64,000 nucleotides of DNA from Calothrix membranacea FACHB-236 (lineage in GTDB: Bacteria; Cyanobacteriota; Cyanobacteriia; Cyanobacteriales; Nostocaceae): contig NZ_JACJPX010000030.1 in NCBI RefSeq assembly GCF_014696315.1, positions 32,414 through 96,413 on the forward strand. Direction: 5' to 3'. The position numbers were made by a program, and so were the translations under genes. Shown here one piece after another: positions 17,377 through 26,643 of the stretch. The notes beneath the pieces are model-generated. The model saw only the letters and a list, made by a program, of their open reading frames with translations, was not told the origin of the DNA and did not search any database. Numbering within the stretch: the first letter of the stretch is position 1; each line of letters opens with the position of its first letter.

Positions 17377-18423
17377 TCACCTTTTATAAATAACGGGAGT
17401 TAAATTCTCCGCTATACCATGTAATTGAATTTCGGTACAGCCAAACTGGTAAGCTTTCTCTATGGAACGATTGGCACCCAGCGCTTTGTAAAATCCCACA
17501 GAAAATGCGATCGCAGCTTGATCGCCAATTAAATAATTCATACCAATCACAAACGGAATGTATTTTGCAATAGCTTCCGCTTGAGTCTTGGAATAACAAG
17601 CATTCAAGACTACACAATTTACCTGGTCTTCTACAAGTTCAAATAATGAAGCTAAAGCATCAGGCTTAATCGGTTGAATTTGACCTAACTCATTTTCTAC
17701 ATACAATTCCCCAGTATTCATACCATGTCCAGAAAAATGGACAATATGAGGCTCAATATCCAGTAAAGCCTGACTGATATCCCCAGGACGTACCGACAGG
17801 CGTTGTTCTAGTAAAAATTTGTCTCTTTGTTTAGCTAATTGCAATCTTTGCTGAATCTCTCGCAACTCTTGTCCTAGACGTAACCTAGCAGCATCAGTAG
17901 GGTCGGATGATAAAAACAAGATTTTCAACGGATTAGCTGCGATCGCAAGTTGTTGATTCTCATCACTTGAACTTTTGAAAAGTGCTTGATGATTCCGTGA
18001 TTTTTGGAGTTCATTATTTAAAATATCCTGAACTTTATTAATAAAATTTTTACTGTCAAAATCGCTTTTGCTAAAGAAATCAGATGCTTTATATTCCATC
18101 AATAAATCGCGAACATCTTGAGTGTTTACCACAGGTGTTCCACTGACAGCAATAGCTGGTATCTGCCGAGCATAAGCAAGTTCAACTAAATGTATTCCTA
18201 ACTTTTGACGACGGGAAAGAGATGAATCGCCCAAACCAATGTCAGTAATCAACAAATGCCAATCGCTATCTCTAAAAGCTTTAGAAGCTTCATCAAAAGT
18301 CCTGACAATCTGAATGATATCCTGAGGATGACCAATATTGCGTAAAGCTGTCCGAATCTTGCCTTCAAGGATATCTTGCCAATCTGAATCATCCTCAACC
18401 AGAAGAACTTTGAAAAATATCAT
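17377..18423 (-). CDS. Response regulator receiver fused to CHAT (caspase-like) domain
   Basis: A 348-residue protein. Residues 1-135 form a complete receiver domain: Asp11/Asp12 acidic pair (LLVEDDSDW), phosphoacceptor Asp61 (LLITDIG), Ser94 (IAVSGTP) and Lys119 (FFSKSD). Residues about 165-345 form a CHAT domain, the caspase-like fold named for HetF and TPR-linked proteins, with the dyad His233 (HFSGHG) and Cys276 (LNACYS). A phosphorylation-controlled cysteine protease is therefore inferred. The start ATG has a strong GGAGGAACCG leader. It lies 47 bp downstream of a GAF histidine kinase on the same strand, almost certainly its cognate kinase. The protease substrate is not evident nearby. 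Confidence 0.92.
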   Translation of the reverse strand: MIFFKVLLVEDDSDWQDILEGKIRTALRNIGHPQDIIQIVRTFDEASKAFRDSDWHLLITDIGLGDSSLSRRQKLGIHLVELAYARQIPAIAVSGTPVVNTQDVRDLLMEYKASDFFSKSDFDSKNFINKVQDILNNELQKSRNHQALFKSSSDENQQLAIAANPLKILFLSSDPTDAARLRLGQELREIQQRLQLAKQRDKFLLEQRLSVRPGDISQALLDIEPHIVHFSGHGMNTGELYVENELGQIQPIKPDALASLFELVEDQVNCVVLNACYSKTQAEAIAKYIPFVIGMNYLIGDQAAIAFSVGFYKALGANRSIEKAYQFGCTEIQLHGIAENLTPVIYKR

Positions 18424-18470
18424 CGGTTCCTCCTTGCCACCACTTATGGTAATTAATGCCTAGCTTCTGC

Positions 18471-21260
18471 TTAAGTTTCTGGTTTATAGACTGGCAAGAT
18501 CATAATAAAATTAGTCCCTTGATTCAGTACACTATTCACATTTAAATAACCTCCTAAACGTTCTACGTACAATTTTGTCCACCACAGTCCGAAACCCATA
18601 CCTCTTCTCGCTGTTTTAGTGGTGTAATCAGGCTGGAAAATCTTTTCTAGATTTTCGTAAGCGATACCTACGCCAGTATCACATATTCGCACTTCTACCC
18701 AACACTGTATTTCTCTTTGGACACTAGTGCCAATAATCGATACCCTACCACCTTGGGGCATTGCTTCCACAGCATTTTGGATTAAGTTATCAAAAACATA
18801 TATTAATTGTTGTTCACCACCTAATACCTTGGGTAAATCAGTTGCTATCTCTATATATGTAGTGATGTTCGTAGGTATGGACATTTTAGCTAGTGCATTT
18901 ACCGCTATGTCAGATAAATCGATGGCATGAGGCTTTTCTTGAATCCAAATTTTCATTCGTTCAGCACTTTGCAAAACCTTATCTGCTCTTGATACAATTC
19001 GCTGTGCTTTATTCTTGCTGTTCTCATCACCTTCATCCAAAATATCTTGTGCCCAGACTCGGATTGCACCCACATCATTATTCATACGATGCACTAACGG
19101 GCCAGCCAAATCACCCAAAGTGACCATTGTTTCCATATTCACCAGTTGTCTTTTGTTTTCTAAATTTTGAATACCAATTACTGCTTGGTCTGCTAAGGCT
19201 TCTAACATCCGCTGGTGTCTCTGGTTGAAAGCAGAAATATACTGGCTTTCTACGTTCAGTACACCTAGTAAGTGCTTATCTTTGTCTAGGAGTGGCACAC
19301 ATAACTCAGAATGGATATTGGGAAAGTAAGCCTGGTAACGCGGATCGGTTTGCACGTTATTTACCAATGCTGACTGGCGATTTCTGGCTACCCAACCTGT
19401 AATTCCTTCATATATACTATTGCGTCTTTCGATGAGGTCAATGAAACGATTGACAGCATACTTGGCTTTAGTAACTAGCTCCTGCTGACTAGGATCTAGT
19501 AAGCGGATATTACCGACATCAGCGCCACAAATTTGCACTGCTCGCTGTACAATCAGCTTCAAGAGTTCCTTTTGATCTAGAGTCGTAATAATTTTGCGAT
19601 CAACATCGCTGAGAGTTGCTAGCCAGCGTTGATTTTTAATGGCGATCGCAGCTGAAGAAGCTAGAGTTTCAATCATCTTTTTCTCATCTTCAGAAAAACT
19701 GTGAGGTCGGCGGTAATTAATAAACATTACTCCGACTATATCTTTATCAGCTTCTAGCAGGACACCCGCTACGGAATGAATTTTTTCCCTATGAGTAAAA
19801 GCTGAATTCTGAAATATTGGTTCTTGTTCCAGTTGTGTAGCATAAACGTTTTCTCCACGCTGAATCAGCAAAAAAGGGACATTTTGTCCAATCATTTCAT
19901 CTTGCATTTTCTGCTCTTGCCTTAATCTTCCTGCTGTTTTTGGAGGAGTCGTAAATTGCCTTTCAGTCTGGATATATTCGTAGATATTCACTACATCTGC
20001 ACCCAAAACATTCAAAGTATTCCAAGCAATACGACGCAAGAGATCGGCTTCTGGTATACGACCAAGGGATTGAGTGACCGAGTAAAGAGTTGCTAGCTGA
20101 CGTGTTTCATCACGCATTTGTTGGATTCTGATCGTGTGCCAAATTGCATCAACAGCCCAGTGCCGGACAAATAATTCTACTAAGCGCAACTTGCGTGTAG
20201 ATAATATATAGCTGCGCCGAAAAACAACATAAAGTACTCCTTCTTTATTCTCAACCTGTAATGGAAAAGCTGCCATTGCTTTTATCCCAGCGGAAAAGGC
20301 TTGGGGATTAAGCTTTGCCATTTCCAGATTGTCGTGACCTTGAGATAAGTCTGGGATAAACTTGTACTTTCTTTCCCGAATCGCTTGTCTTCCCAGCCCA
20401 TTATGACGCGGCGGACAAGCCTTCAGAAATTGCTTCCCAATGCCGCGAGAAAATACTTCATAAATGTAACGGCCCTGTTCTGCATTTGGCTCGTATAAAA
20501 AATGCAGCGTAGCTGCATCAGCATCGAGAATTTGTTTGGCTTTCTCTGCGATCGTTTCTAATACCCGAGGTAGTTGTGCTTGCCAAATATCTAAAGATTG
20601 CCGAGCAATATATTGTAGTAATCGTGATAAGATTTGCTCTTCAATTCGCCTTTCTGGAGAACTATAACCCGCTTCTACTGTACCAATAACTACCACTTCT
20701 GGATTGCGCCCCTCAGGTTGCAAGTCTGGTTGTAGAAGCAATTTATAAATCTCATGCTGTCTTGCGCTACTCTCTTCAAATTGAGGACTGATTTTCTGCC
20801 ATTTACAGCGCTCATACCAATTTTTGATGACTTTACCGTTATAATCCTGAACCAGGACTATGGGTGTAAATACACGAACTAACTTTTCATGACCATACTC
20901 TTGATAAATCCAGCGATCAAAGCGTTTGTCCCATCCAGATATAATCTCAGTCTGTTGAGTGAGAACTATATCTGCTTGAATATCTCTTAGTTCTGGGTCT
21001 GGTTCCAAGTAATGTTTGGCCAAATTAGCCCATACTACTCCTGTGCCACTTCCATGTACGCCTTGAATAATATTTTTTTCTAGAGAAATTAAAGATATGT
21101 TGGCAAAATCAAAACCAAGTGCCAGGATGTTTTGACAGACTGCTTCTAGAATATCTTCCAGCTTAAACAGTTTTGAGGTAGCTCGTTCTACCTGGTCTAA
21201 AGCCTCCAAAATAGATGTCTCAAAAGCTTTTAACTGTGATTTTCTGCGAGCAGCCACCAT
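18471..21260 (-). CDS. Multi-GAF sensor histidine kinase, partner of the receiver-CHAT protein
   Basis: A 929-residue cytoplasmic kinase. The N-terminal two thirds holds several GAF-type modules (around residues 35-210, 215-370, 390-545, 560-705), some recognisable by LCVPLLDKDKHLLGVLNVES. The kinase core has the phosphoacceptor His724 in VHRMNNDVGAIR, the N-box NLIQNAVEAM, DTGVGI and GMGFGLWWTK. There is no membrane segment. ATG 21260 is chosen because GAGAGGTG precedes it; a TTG 14 codons upstream is in frame. The receiver-CHAT gene follows after 47 bp, so the two are probably co-transcribed. GAF modules could bind small ligands or chromophores, but no bilin-binding Cys pattern was identified with certainty. 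Confidence 0.9.
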   Translation of the reverse strand: MVAARRKSQLKAFETSILEALDQVERATSKLFKLEDILEAVCQNILALGFDFANISLISLEKNIIQGVHGSGTGVVWANLAKHYLEPDPELRDIQADIVLTQQTEIISGWDKRFDRWIYQEYGHEKLVRVFTPIVLVQDYNGKVIKNWYERCKWQKISPQFEESSARQHEIYKLLLQPDLQPEGRNPEVVVIGTVEAGYSSPERRIEEQILSRLLQYIARQSLDIWQAQLPRVLETIAEKAKQILDADAATLHFLYEPNAEQGRYIYEVFSRGIGKQFLKACPPRHNGLGRQAIRERKYKFIPDLSQGHDNLEMAKLNPQAFSAGIKAMAAFPLQVENKEGVLYVVFRRSYILSTRKLRLVELFVRHWAVDAIWHTIRIQQMRDETRQLATLYSVTQSLGRIPEADLLRRIAWNTLNVLGADVVNIYEYIQTERQFTTPPKTAGRLRQEQKMQDEMIGQNVPFLLIQRGENVYATQLEQEPIFQNSAFTHREKIHSVAGVLLEADKDIVGVMFINYRRPHSFSEDEKKMIETLASSAAIAIKNQRWLATLSDVDRKIITTLDQKELLKLIVQRAVQICGADVGNIRLLDPSQQELVTKAKYAVNRFIDLIERRNSIYEGITGWVARNRQSALVNNVQTDPRYQAYFPNIHSELCVPLLDKDKHLLGVLNVESQYISAFNQRHQRMLEALADQAVIGIQNLENKRQLVNMETMVTLGDLAGPLVHRMNNDVGAIRVWAQDILDEGDENSKNKAQRIVSRADKVLQSAERMKIWIQEKPHAIDLSDIAVNALAKMSIPTNITTYIEIATDLPKVLGGEQQLIYVFDNLIQNAVEAMPQGGRVSIIGTSVQREIQCWVEVRICDTGVGIAYENLEKIFQPDYTTKTARRGMGFGLWWTKLYVERLGGYLNVNSVLNQGTNFIMILPVYKPET

Positions 21261-21731
21261 AGCACCTCTCTTTGTTTGCCTTATGAGTATAATGCTAGAC
21301 AATAGCTCGCTTGAGTATCAAAGCTGTTGTATGTAATATCCTCAATCTCCAAGCTGAGACTTTGATACAATAAAGATTTGAGGAATTTTATGCTCAAAAA
21401 GATTTAAACAAAATGTTTGTCGATTGCTAAGACTGACAAATATATTTGTCATTTAATTACATACTCTAGCCAGAGAAAAATAAGTAATATCAAATTGTCA
21501 GAGTTAGTATTGTTTGAGACTTCTGGAACTGTCTAATAGCAAGGATTTATAAACTTTGCTTATCTATAAATTTCGATAAATCTTGTAAGCTGTTCAGCCT
21601 ACAAGATTAATGTATTCATGAATTGCTATCAATCATTTTTCTTTATTTGTATTAACACAGCAATAATGGCGCACAGCTGTGCGCCATTATTGAGATTTAA
21701 AGAATTTTGCACGTATAGCTTGCGGTATTGA
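21261..21731. other. Intergenic spacer with a 32-bp perfect palindrome
   Basis: A 470-bp spacer between the Ser/Thr kinase gene (minus, upstream) and the histidine kinase gene (minus). At 21661-21692 there is a perfect palindrome of two 16-bp arms with no loop (CAATAATGGCGCACAG and its complement), 40 bp past the kinase stop codon. It may end that transcript, although no T-run follows. The remainder (21300-21650) is AT-rich and presumably holds the histidine kinase promoter. Confidence 0.7.
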
Positions 21732-23492
21732 CTAATATAAATTGTCAATCTTACTAGCTGAATAGTAACGGGGATCGGCTTTCGTCTTTTTTGAGGCTGA
21801 ATTTACTTTTGATACAGCTACTTTACTACTTGGCCCTCGCAGACGTTGCTTTTGAGCATACTCATTGAGTTTCATTTGCGCTTGTGCGTAAACAGTAGTA
21901 TTTTTCGGAACCTTGTGCAGGAATTTGACAGCATCATCAAATTGACCAGCAGAGGCTTTGTTGTAAGCTTTTTGTAAAAAGTAAGTAGCTCGAATTTGCT
22001 GCTTTTTATCGTACTCAGCCAATTTTTGTTGCACGATCACACCAGCAGAACTTTCTTTAGGAATTTGACGCAGATAGCTGATAGCAGTAGAAAAATCTCT
22101 ATTATTTGCGCTTTCGTAAGCTTTAGCTAATAAATCTTGCGTTTGTGCTTCTATGTTGACTTGTGCCTGCTGCACTAGTTTATCTGTTTTAGACTGCCAA
22201 TATAAAATATCAGGAACTTTAGGCGCGATCGCTAGTACATCTGACCATCTACCAGCTTGAAAGGCGGTTTCTGCAAATTGGTATTGTTCAGCTGCTACTT
22301 GCCATTGCTGTTGCCATTCATCAACGGTGGCTTGAGCTTCTGGATAAATTTTACTTTGGGCGGGAATTGATTTAACGAGTGCGATCGCTTCGTCTAAATC
22401 TCCTGATTGATATTCTTCAGTAGCTTTATATAAAGTTTCTTTCTCTGAGTAAGCTGGAGAAGTTGTAAATAATGAATATACTCCCAATCCCAGCAATACA
22501 GAATTAGCAGCGATACCTACTCTCATTCCTGTGAGTAGTGGCGCAGACTTCTGTGGTGGTACAGGAGTTTCAACAATATTGCTATTGCTAGGTTCTTCGG
22601 GTGGTAGAGACAGGCTATATAGTGCTTCTAGTTGGGGTAACTCATTTTCCCACCGCATTTCTTGGATTATTTGCAGTACCTCACCCGCAGATTGAAAGCG
22701 GTCTTCGTAATCGTAGCGGATCATTTGGCTGAGAATAGCAGCTAAATAATCATTAACTTGTGTTTGAGGAGTATGCCAAATAATCTCATTTGTATAAGGA
22801 TCTAATTTAAATTGTAATGGTGCCATTCCGGTTAAAGCTTGGATGGCAATTATACCTAAAGAATAAATATCGCTATTAGGCTGTGTTTGACCAATAAATT
22901 GTTCTGGTGGGATATAACCCAATGAGGTAACCGGAACATTCTGAATAGGTAATTCTGTATCCTCACCAAAATCAACTGGCTGGATGGAACCAAAATCAAT
23001 CAGTACTAATTTGCCATCCGAAGCACGCCTAATTAAATTTTCTGGTTTGATATCGCAATGGATAACTCCCTGAGAGTGAACAAAATCCAGAATTCCTAAA
23101 ACATCTTCCAAAAAATCTACTACTTGGGTTTCACTCCAAATATCACCACATTTTTTATTGATGGGTAGTTCTTCAGTTAATGAATGTCCTTCAATAAACT
23201 CTTGCACTAAATAGAAACGTTCGTTTTCCTCAAAGCAAGCAATGAGTTGGGGAATTTGGTCATGGCATTCCAAACGCTTGAGAGTTTCGGTTTCAGTGAG
23301 AAAACGTAACCTTAAGTCATCCAGGTAACTAGGTTGAGAATTGCTCACCTTGAGCTGTTTAACAACGCACTTAGGGTTTTCGGGGTAATCTATGTCTACG
23401 GCAATATAGGTTTGTCCAAATACTCCTGCACCTAGGCTTTGAACGATTTGGTAACGCCTTTGTAGTACTTTACCGATCATGTGGTGGATCAT
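21732..23492 (-). CDS. Ser/Thr protein kinase (HCD type) with C-terminal repeat region
   Basis: A 586-residue Hanks-type kinase. The kinase domain (residues about 12-290) has Lys45 (VVKQLK), HCD (His145, Cys146, Asp147), Lys149, Asn152 and DFG (Asp167). HRD is HCD, so the Arg that usually contacts the phosphorylated activation loop is missing, suggesting activation independent of loop phosphorylation. A hydrophobic segment (about 335-355, NSVLLGLGVYSLF) leads into a helical repeat region of about 45-residue units (AYESANNRDFSTAISYLRQIP and similar). Two ATGs (23492 and 23480) are possible starts. The gene is upstream of the GAF kinase but separated by 470 bp and a palindrome, so probably not in one operon. 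Confidence 0.9.
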   Translation of the reverse strand: MIHHMIGKVLQRRYQIVQSLGAGVFGQTYIAVDIDYPENPKCVVKQLKVSNSQPSYLDDLRLRFLTETETLKRLECHDQIPQLIACFEENERFYLVQEFIEGHSLTEELPINKKCGDIWSETQVVDFLEDVLGILDFVHSQGVIHCDIKPENLIRRASDGKLVLIDFGSIQPVDFGEDTELPIQNVPVTSLGYIPPEQFIGQTQPNSDIYSLGIIAIQALTGMAPLQFKLDPYTNEIIWHTPQTQVNDYLAAILSQMIRYDYEDRFQSAGEVLQIIQEMRWENELPQLEALYSLSLPPEEPSNSNIVETPVPPQKSAPLLTGMRVGIAANSVLLGLGVYSLFTTSPAYSEKETLYKATEEYQSGDLDEAIALVKSIPAQSKIYPEAQATVDEWQQQWQVAAEQYQFAETAFQAGRWSDVLAIAPKVPDILYWQSKTDKLVQQAQVNIEAQTQDLLAKAYESANNRDFSTAISYLRQIPKESSAGVIVQQKLAEYDKKQQIRATYFLQKAYNKASAGQFDDAVKFLHKVPKNTTVYAQAQMKLNEYAQKQRLRGPSSKVAVSKVNSASKKTKADPRYYSASKIDNLY

Positions 23493-23896
23493 GAGCTGGT
23501 TACTTCGTAAGTAGTCCTAATCTACTTTTTCTGTAATTTCCACCCAATTTCCGGAACTACTTAGAATTAATTCTTCAGGCGGTTGACTCGCCTAATCCAA
23601 ACCTTAGCGGTGTCAGTATTTTTCGCTGATAAAAAATATATTAAGATTTTTATACACTAAATAGCGATCGCTGATTCAGTATTAAATCGCCTAATTATAG
23701 CATCATATAGCACTTCCTACGATGTGCCTATTGATGAGCAATCAGCATTGTCAGGTAATGAGTTTTTGATTTATTACCGTTGTCAAGCCAGCCAAATCTA
23801 TCTATCTACAAAAGTTAGCTCTATTATTGAGCAATTTGCCTCCAGACTCTAGAAATTTCACAAAATTAACGCAACTATTGAGTAAATGGCCAAATC
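23493..23896. other. Intergenic spacer
   Basis: About 400 bp, upstream of the Ser/Thr kinase gene. A HIP1 site is at about 23665. An open frame on the plus strand (23827-24036) overlaps the more protein-like minus-strand frame and is not accepted. Nothing else was recognised. Confidence 0.45.
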
Positions 23897-24151
23897 TTAA
23901 TTATTCATCAAACATACAAGCCGAGAAAACCAATAAACAATTTCTGGATCGCAGTAGGTTGTCAGTCGAGCCATTTCTCTTGCTAGCTGATAAGCTTCCT
24001 CACCCTTGGGATGACTTGTCAGTCCAGCATGATTGAGTAATGCGGCTTTCAAGTCTCCTGGATAAGTGGGTAAGCTATGACCTGCTATATACTTCATTCG
24101 GCTCAGAATAGGATTCCAGTCGATTTGGTTAGTAGTAATATGTGCATTCAT
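23897..24151 (-). CDS. Small hypothetical protein
   Basis: An 84-residue frame, counted from the ATG at 24151 (an in-frame TTG lies 11 codons upstream). The composition is protein-like and soluble (WNPILSRMKYIAGHS, then HPKGEEAYQLAREMARL). I do not recognise the family. No Shine-Dalgarno sequence is obvious. It is isolated between two AT-rich spacers. It could be a remnant of a larger gene. Confidence 0.4.
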   Translation of the reverse strand: MNAHITTNQIDWNPILSRMKYIAGHSLPTYPGDLKAALLNHAGLTSHPKGEEAYQLAREMARLTTYCDPEIVYWFSRLVCLMNN

Positions 24152-24452
24152 AAAGTGTGTTACATTTTTGAGATGATATAGCAATATTCCCTAAGTTATA
24201 AAAAAGCAATTACTTAGAAACCTAACTATATAAAAGTTGGGAATGAATCTGGTTTTGAAAATTTAGGATTGCTATATCTCTAATTTATGCTGTTAAATAA
24301 ATTGGAACAAATATATTTTCTTTTTATATTAATAAATACAAGTTATTGAAAAGCTTTAAGGCTGATAAGGTTATATTACAAAATTTTCATTTTTGCGGCT
24401 CTAACCTGAAGAATCTTTAAAAATAACCGATAATCCCATTATGAATATCTCA
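24152..24452. other. AT-rich intergenic spacer
   Basis: About 300 bp with no recognisable gene or RNA. It ends at the left border of the dispersed element at 24453. Confidence 0.4.
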
Positions 24453-24551
24453 TACCAATTTGAAAAAAGAATGGGGCAGCTTGTAGGGGCACTGTAATAC
24501 CGTGACCTCTAGAATATATTGATGTGTCGCAAACATTCTTTGATATAGGTA
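24453..24551. mobile_element. MITE-like dispersed element, copy A
   Basis: A 99-bp sequence beginning TACCAATTTGAAAAAAGAAT, with the core GTAGGGGCA and the segment CTCTAGAATATATTGATGTG, and ending in a degraded TACCAATT complement (TATAGGTA). It is nearly identical to 37560-37657. The ends are imperfect inverted repeats. It stops 10 bp before the start codon of the 2OG oxygenase gene, so it supplies that gene's leader and possibly its AGGT ribosome-binding site. No transposase is present, hence non-autonomous. Confidence 0.75.
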
Positions 24552-24560
24552 TCACAAGTT

Positions 24561-25577
24561 GTGGATGAAGGATTTTCACAGGTACCGCTAATTGATATTA
24601 GCGCCTTGGTTTCGGGAAAAGGCGATCGCCTACAAGTGGCATCGGAAATTGGGCAAGCTTGTCGAGAATGCGGATTTTTTTATATTGTGGGACATGGTGT
24701 AGATGAAGGCTTGCAGCAAAGGCTAGAACAACTCAGCCGCCAGTTTTTTGCCCAGGATTTAGAAACTAAATTGGCAATTCGCATGGCTTTGGGTGGTAAA
24801 GCTTGGCGAGGGTACTTCCCTGTTGGAGGCGAACTCACATCGGGTAAGCCTGATATTAAGGAAGGTATTTACTTTGGTGCAGAACTAGGAAAGGATCATC
24901 CATTAGTACAAGCCAATACTCCTATGCATGGTGCTAATCTCTTCCCTGCGAATATCCCTTTATTCCGCAAAACCGTGCTGGAATATATGGAGGCGATGAC
25001 GCAACTGGGGCACATTTTAATGGCTGGTATTGCTCTGAGCTTAGGGCTAGAAGCATCTTATTTTGCTGAACGGTATACATCAGATCCCCTAACCTTATTT
25101 CGGATTTTTAACTATCCGCCAGATTTATCACCTACAGATGGTGAAAATCGGTGGGGTGTGGGCGAACATACAGACTACGGCGTTTTAACTATCCTCAAAC
25201 AGGATGATTCCGGCGGATTGCAAGTGAAATCGCGATCACGCTGGGTAGCTGCGCCGCCAATCCCTAATTCCTTTGTCTGCAATATTGGCGATATGCTCGA
25301 TCGCATGACTAGAGGTTTGTATCGTTCAACGCCTCATCGGGTGCAGAATTTATCGGGACGCAATCGCCTTTCATTCCCTTTCTTTTTCGATCCCAACTTT
25401 GATGTCGAGGTAAAGCCAATTCCCCTAGATGGGGTGATAGCCAAAGACGATCGCACAGAACGTTGGGATCAGTCTAGTGTCCACAACTTTCAAGGAACCT
25501 ATGGGGATTATGTGCTGAGTAAGGTATCTAAGGTTTTCCCAGAGTTGCAGCGGACGGTTTTAGAGACTTCCAAGTAA
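24561..25577 (+). CDS. 2-oxoglutarate/Fe(II) oxygenase, isopenicillin N synthase-like
   Basis: A 338-residue cytoplasmic enzyme of the isopenicillin N synthase/flavonoid-type dioxygenase family. The N-terminal DIOX_N block (VPLIDISALV, then GFFYIVGHGV) and the Fe-binding triad HTD (in GEHTDYGVLTIL) with the distal His in STPHRVQN are present, followed by the RxS motif (NRLSFPFFFDP) that binds the 2-oxoglutarate carboxylate. Oxidative modification of a small molecule using 2OG and O2 is expected; the substrate is unknown. The start is GTG at 24561, with AGGT upstream contributed by the adjoining MITE-like element. It has no clear operon partners. Confidence 0.9.
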   Translation: MDEGFSQVPLIDISALVSGKGDRLQVASEIGQACRECGFFYIVGHGVDEGLQQRLEQLSRQFFAQDLETKLAIRMALGGKAWRGYFPVGGELTSGKPDIKEGIYFGAELGKDHPLVQANTPMHGANLFPANIPLFRKTVLEYMEAMTQLGHILMAGIALSLGLEASYFAERYTSDPLTLFRIFNYPPDLSPTDGENRWGVGEHTDYGVLTILKQDDSGGLQVKSRSRWVAAPPIPNSFVCNIGDMLDRMTRGLYRSTPHRVQNLSGRNRLSFPFFFDPNFDVEVKPIPLDGVIAKDDRTERWDQSSVHNFQGTYGDYVLSKVSKVFPELQRTVLETSK

Positions 25578-25595
25578 AAAATTATCGCTTTGGTG

Positions 25596-25680
25596 AGCAG
25601 GGGAAGCAGGGAGCAGGGAGCAGGGAGCAGGGGGAGAATAAATTACCAATGCCCAATGCCCCATGCCCTAAAAATCAATT
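25596..25680. repeat. GCAGGGA heptamer repeat and ATGCCCA repeats
   Basis: Four to five GCAGGGA units (about 25602-25632) followed by AATGCCC units. This is short tandem repeat DNA in the spacer between the oxygenase and RNase D genes. Confidence 0.75.
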
Positions 25681-25722
25681 ATCTTAACTGAAGTATCAGC
25701 AAATCTGAGGAAATCTTAGCCC

Positions 25723-26643
25723 ATGCCCTACCTTACTTATGCCAGGGACATTTACGCCATTATTGCTAAATATACCAGTGCTAAAACTCTCTGGATTGAT
25801 ACAGAAGTAGCTGATTATAAAAGTCGTCAACCGAAACTCTCGCTAATTCAGGTTTTGGATGACTCCTCAGATATGAGTGGCGATCGCGTTTATCTTTTGG
25901 ATGTTTTAGGCAAACCTAAGATTGTCGGAGAATTTATTGACAGCATTATGCTCAATCCTAGTATTGAAAAGGTATTTCATAATGCTAGTTATGATTTGAA
26001 ATTTCTGGGTAATAAGCAAGCTAAGAATGTTACTTGTACCTTAGAAATGGCTAAAAAAATCCCTTACTATCTTTTGCCATTACCTAACTATCAACTGCAA
26101 ACTTTAGCTACAGTACTTTGCTCTTTTAATAATATTGATAAAGAAGAGCAAATTAGCGATTGGGGACAGCGTCCTCTCACTGACGCACAAATTGATTATG
26201 CGTATTTAGATTGTATATATCTTGCTCAAGTACATTTAAAATTACTAGAGTTACAATCCCAAACAAATCCCGATCCGGCTCAAGAAGATTTAGCCGTACT
26301 TGGTACTAGATATACAGAAATTGAACAGCAGCATCACATATTAAATTCCGAATTAGAACATCTGCAAGAGCGGATTAAAAAAGCTATGCAGGCGCAAAAT
26401 GTCTCAGAAACATCATATTGCAAGCTGACTAAATATGAACGTAAAACAGTAAAAGTGGCATTTACTGAACTCATGAGGCTAGTAGAAACCGCAGGTATTG
26501 ATTTAGATTTTCCCATTCCCCTGACTCAGAAACTCCAAAAGGATTTAGGCACAAATCTAGAACAACTCTCTGTAGAGGTGGATGAAACTACATCTTGGCG
26601 GTTGACACCCAAAAGCGCAGAAAATGAGACAGAAGGCAGTTAA
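25723..26643 (+). CDS. RNase D-like 3'-5' exonuclease
   Basis: A 306-residue protein. Residues about 20-180 form a DEDDy exonuclease domain: motif I DTE (LWIDTEVADY), motif II FHNASYDLKFLG and motif III YAYLDCIYLAQ with the Tyr and Asp. It should hydrolyse RNA, for instance tRNA precursors, from the 3' end using two metal ions. The C-terminal 120 residues are helical (ELEHLQERIKKAMQAQ) and lack a clear HRDC domain, so it is shorter than E. coli RNase D. The start ATG at 25723 lies in ATCTTAGCCC without a strong Shine-Dalgarno. Confidence 0.88.
   Translation: MPYLTYARDIYAIIAKYTSAKTLWIDTEVADYKSRQPKLSLIQVLDDSSDMSGDRVYLLDVLGKPKIVGEFIDSIMLNPSIEKVFHNASYDLKFLGNKQAKNVTCTLEMAKKIPYYLLPLPNYQLQTLATVLCSFNNIDKEEQISDWGQRPLTDAQIDYAYLDCIYLAQVHLKLLELQSQTNPDPAQEDLAVLGTRYTEIEQQHHILNSELEHLQERIKKAMQAQNVSETSYCKLTKYERKTVKVAFTELMRLVETAGIDLDFPIPLTQKLQKDLGTNLEQLSVEVDETTSWRLTPKSAENETEGS

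Noticed and set aside
23827..24036. 69-codon plus-strand frame overlapping the 84-residue hypothetical gene
   Set aside because: The opposite-strand frame is more protein-like; only one is likely real.
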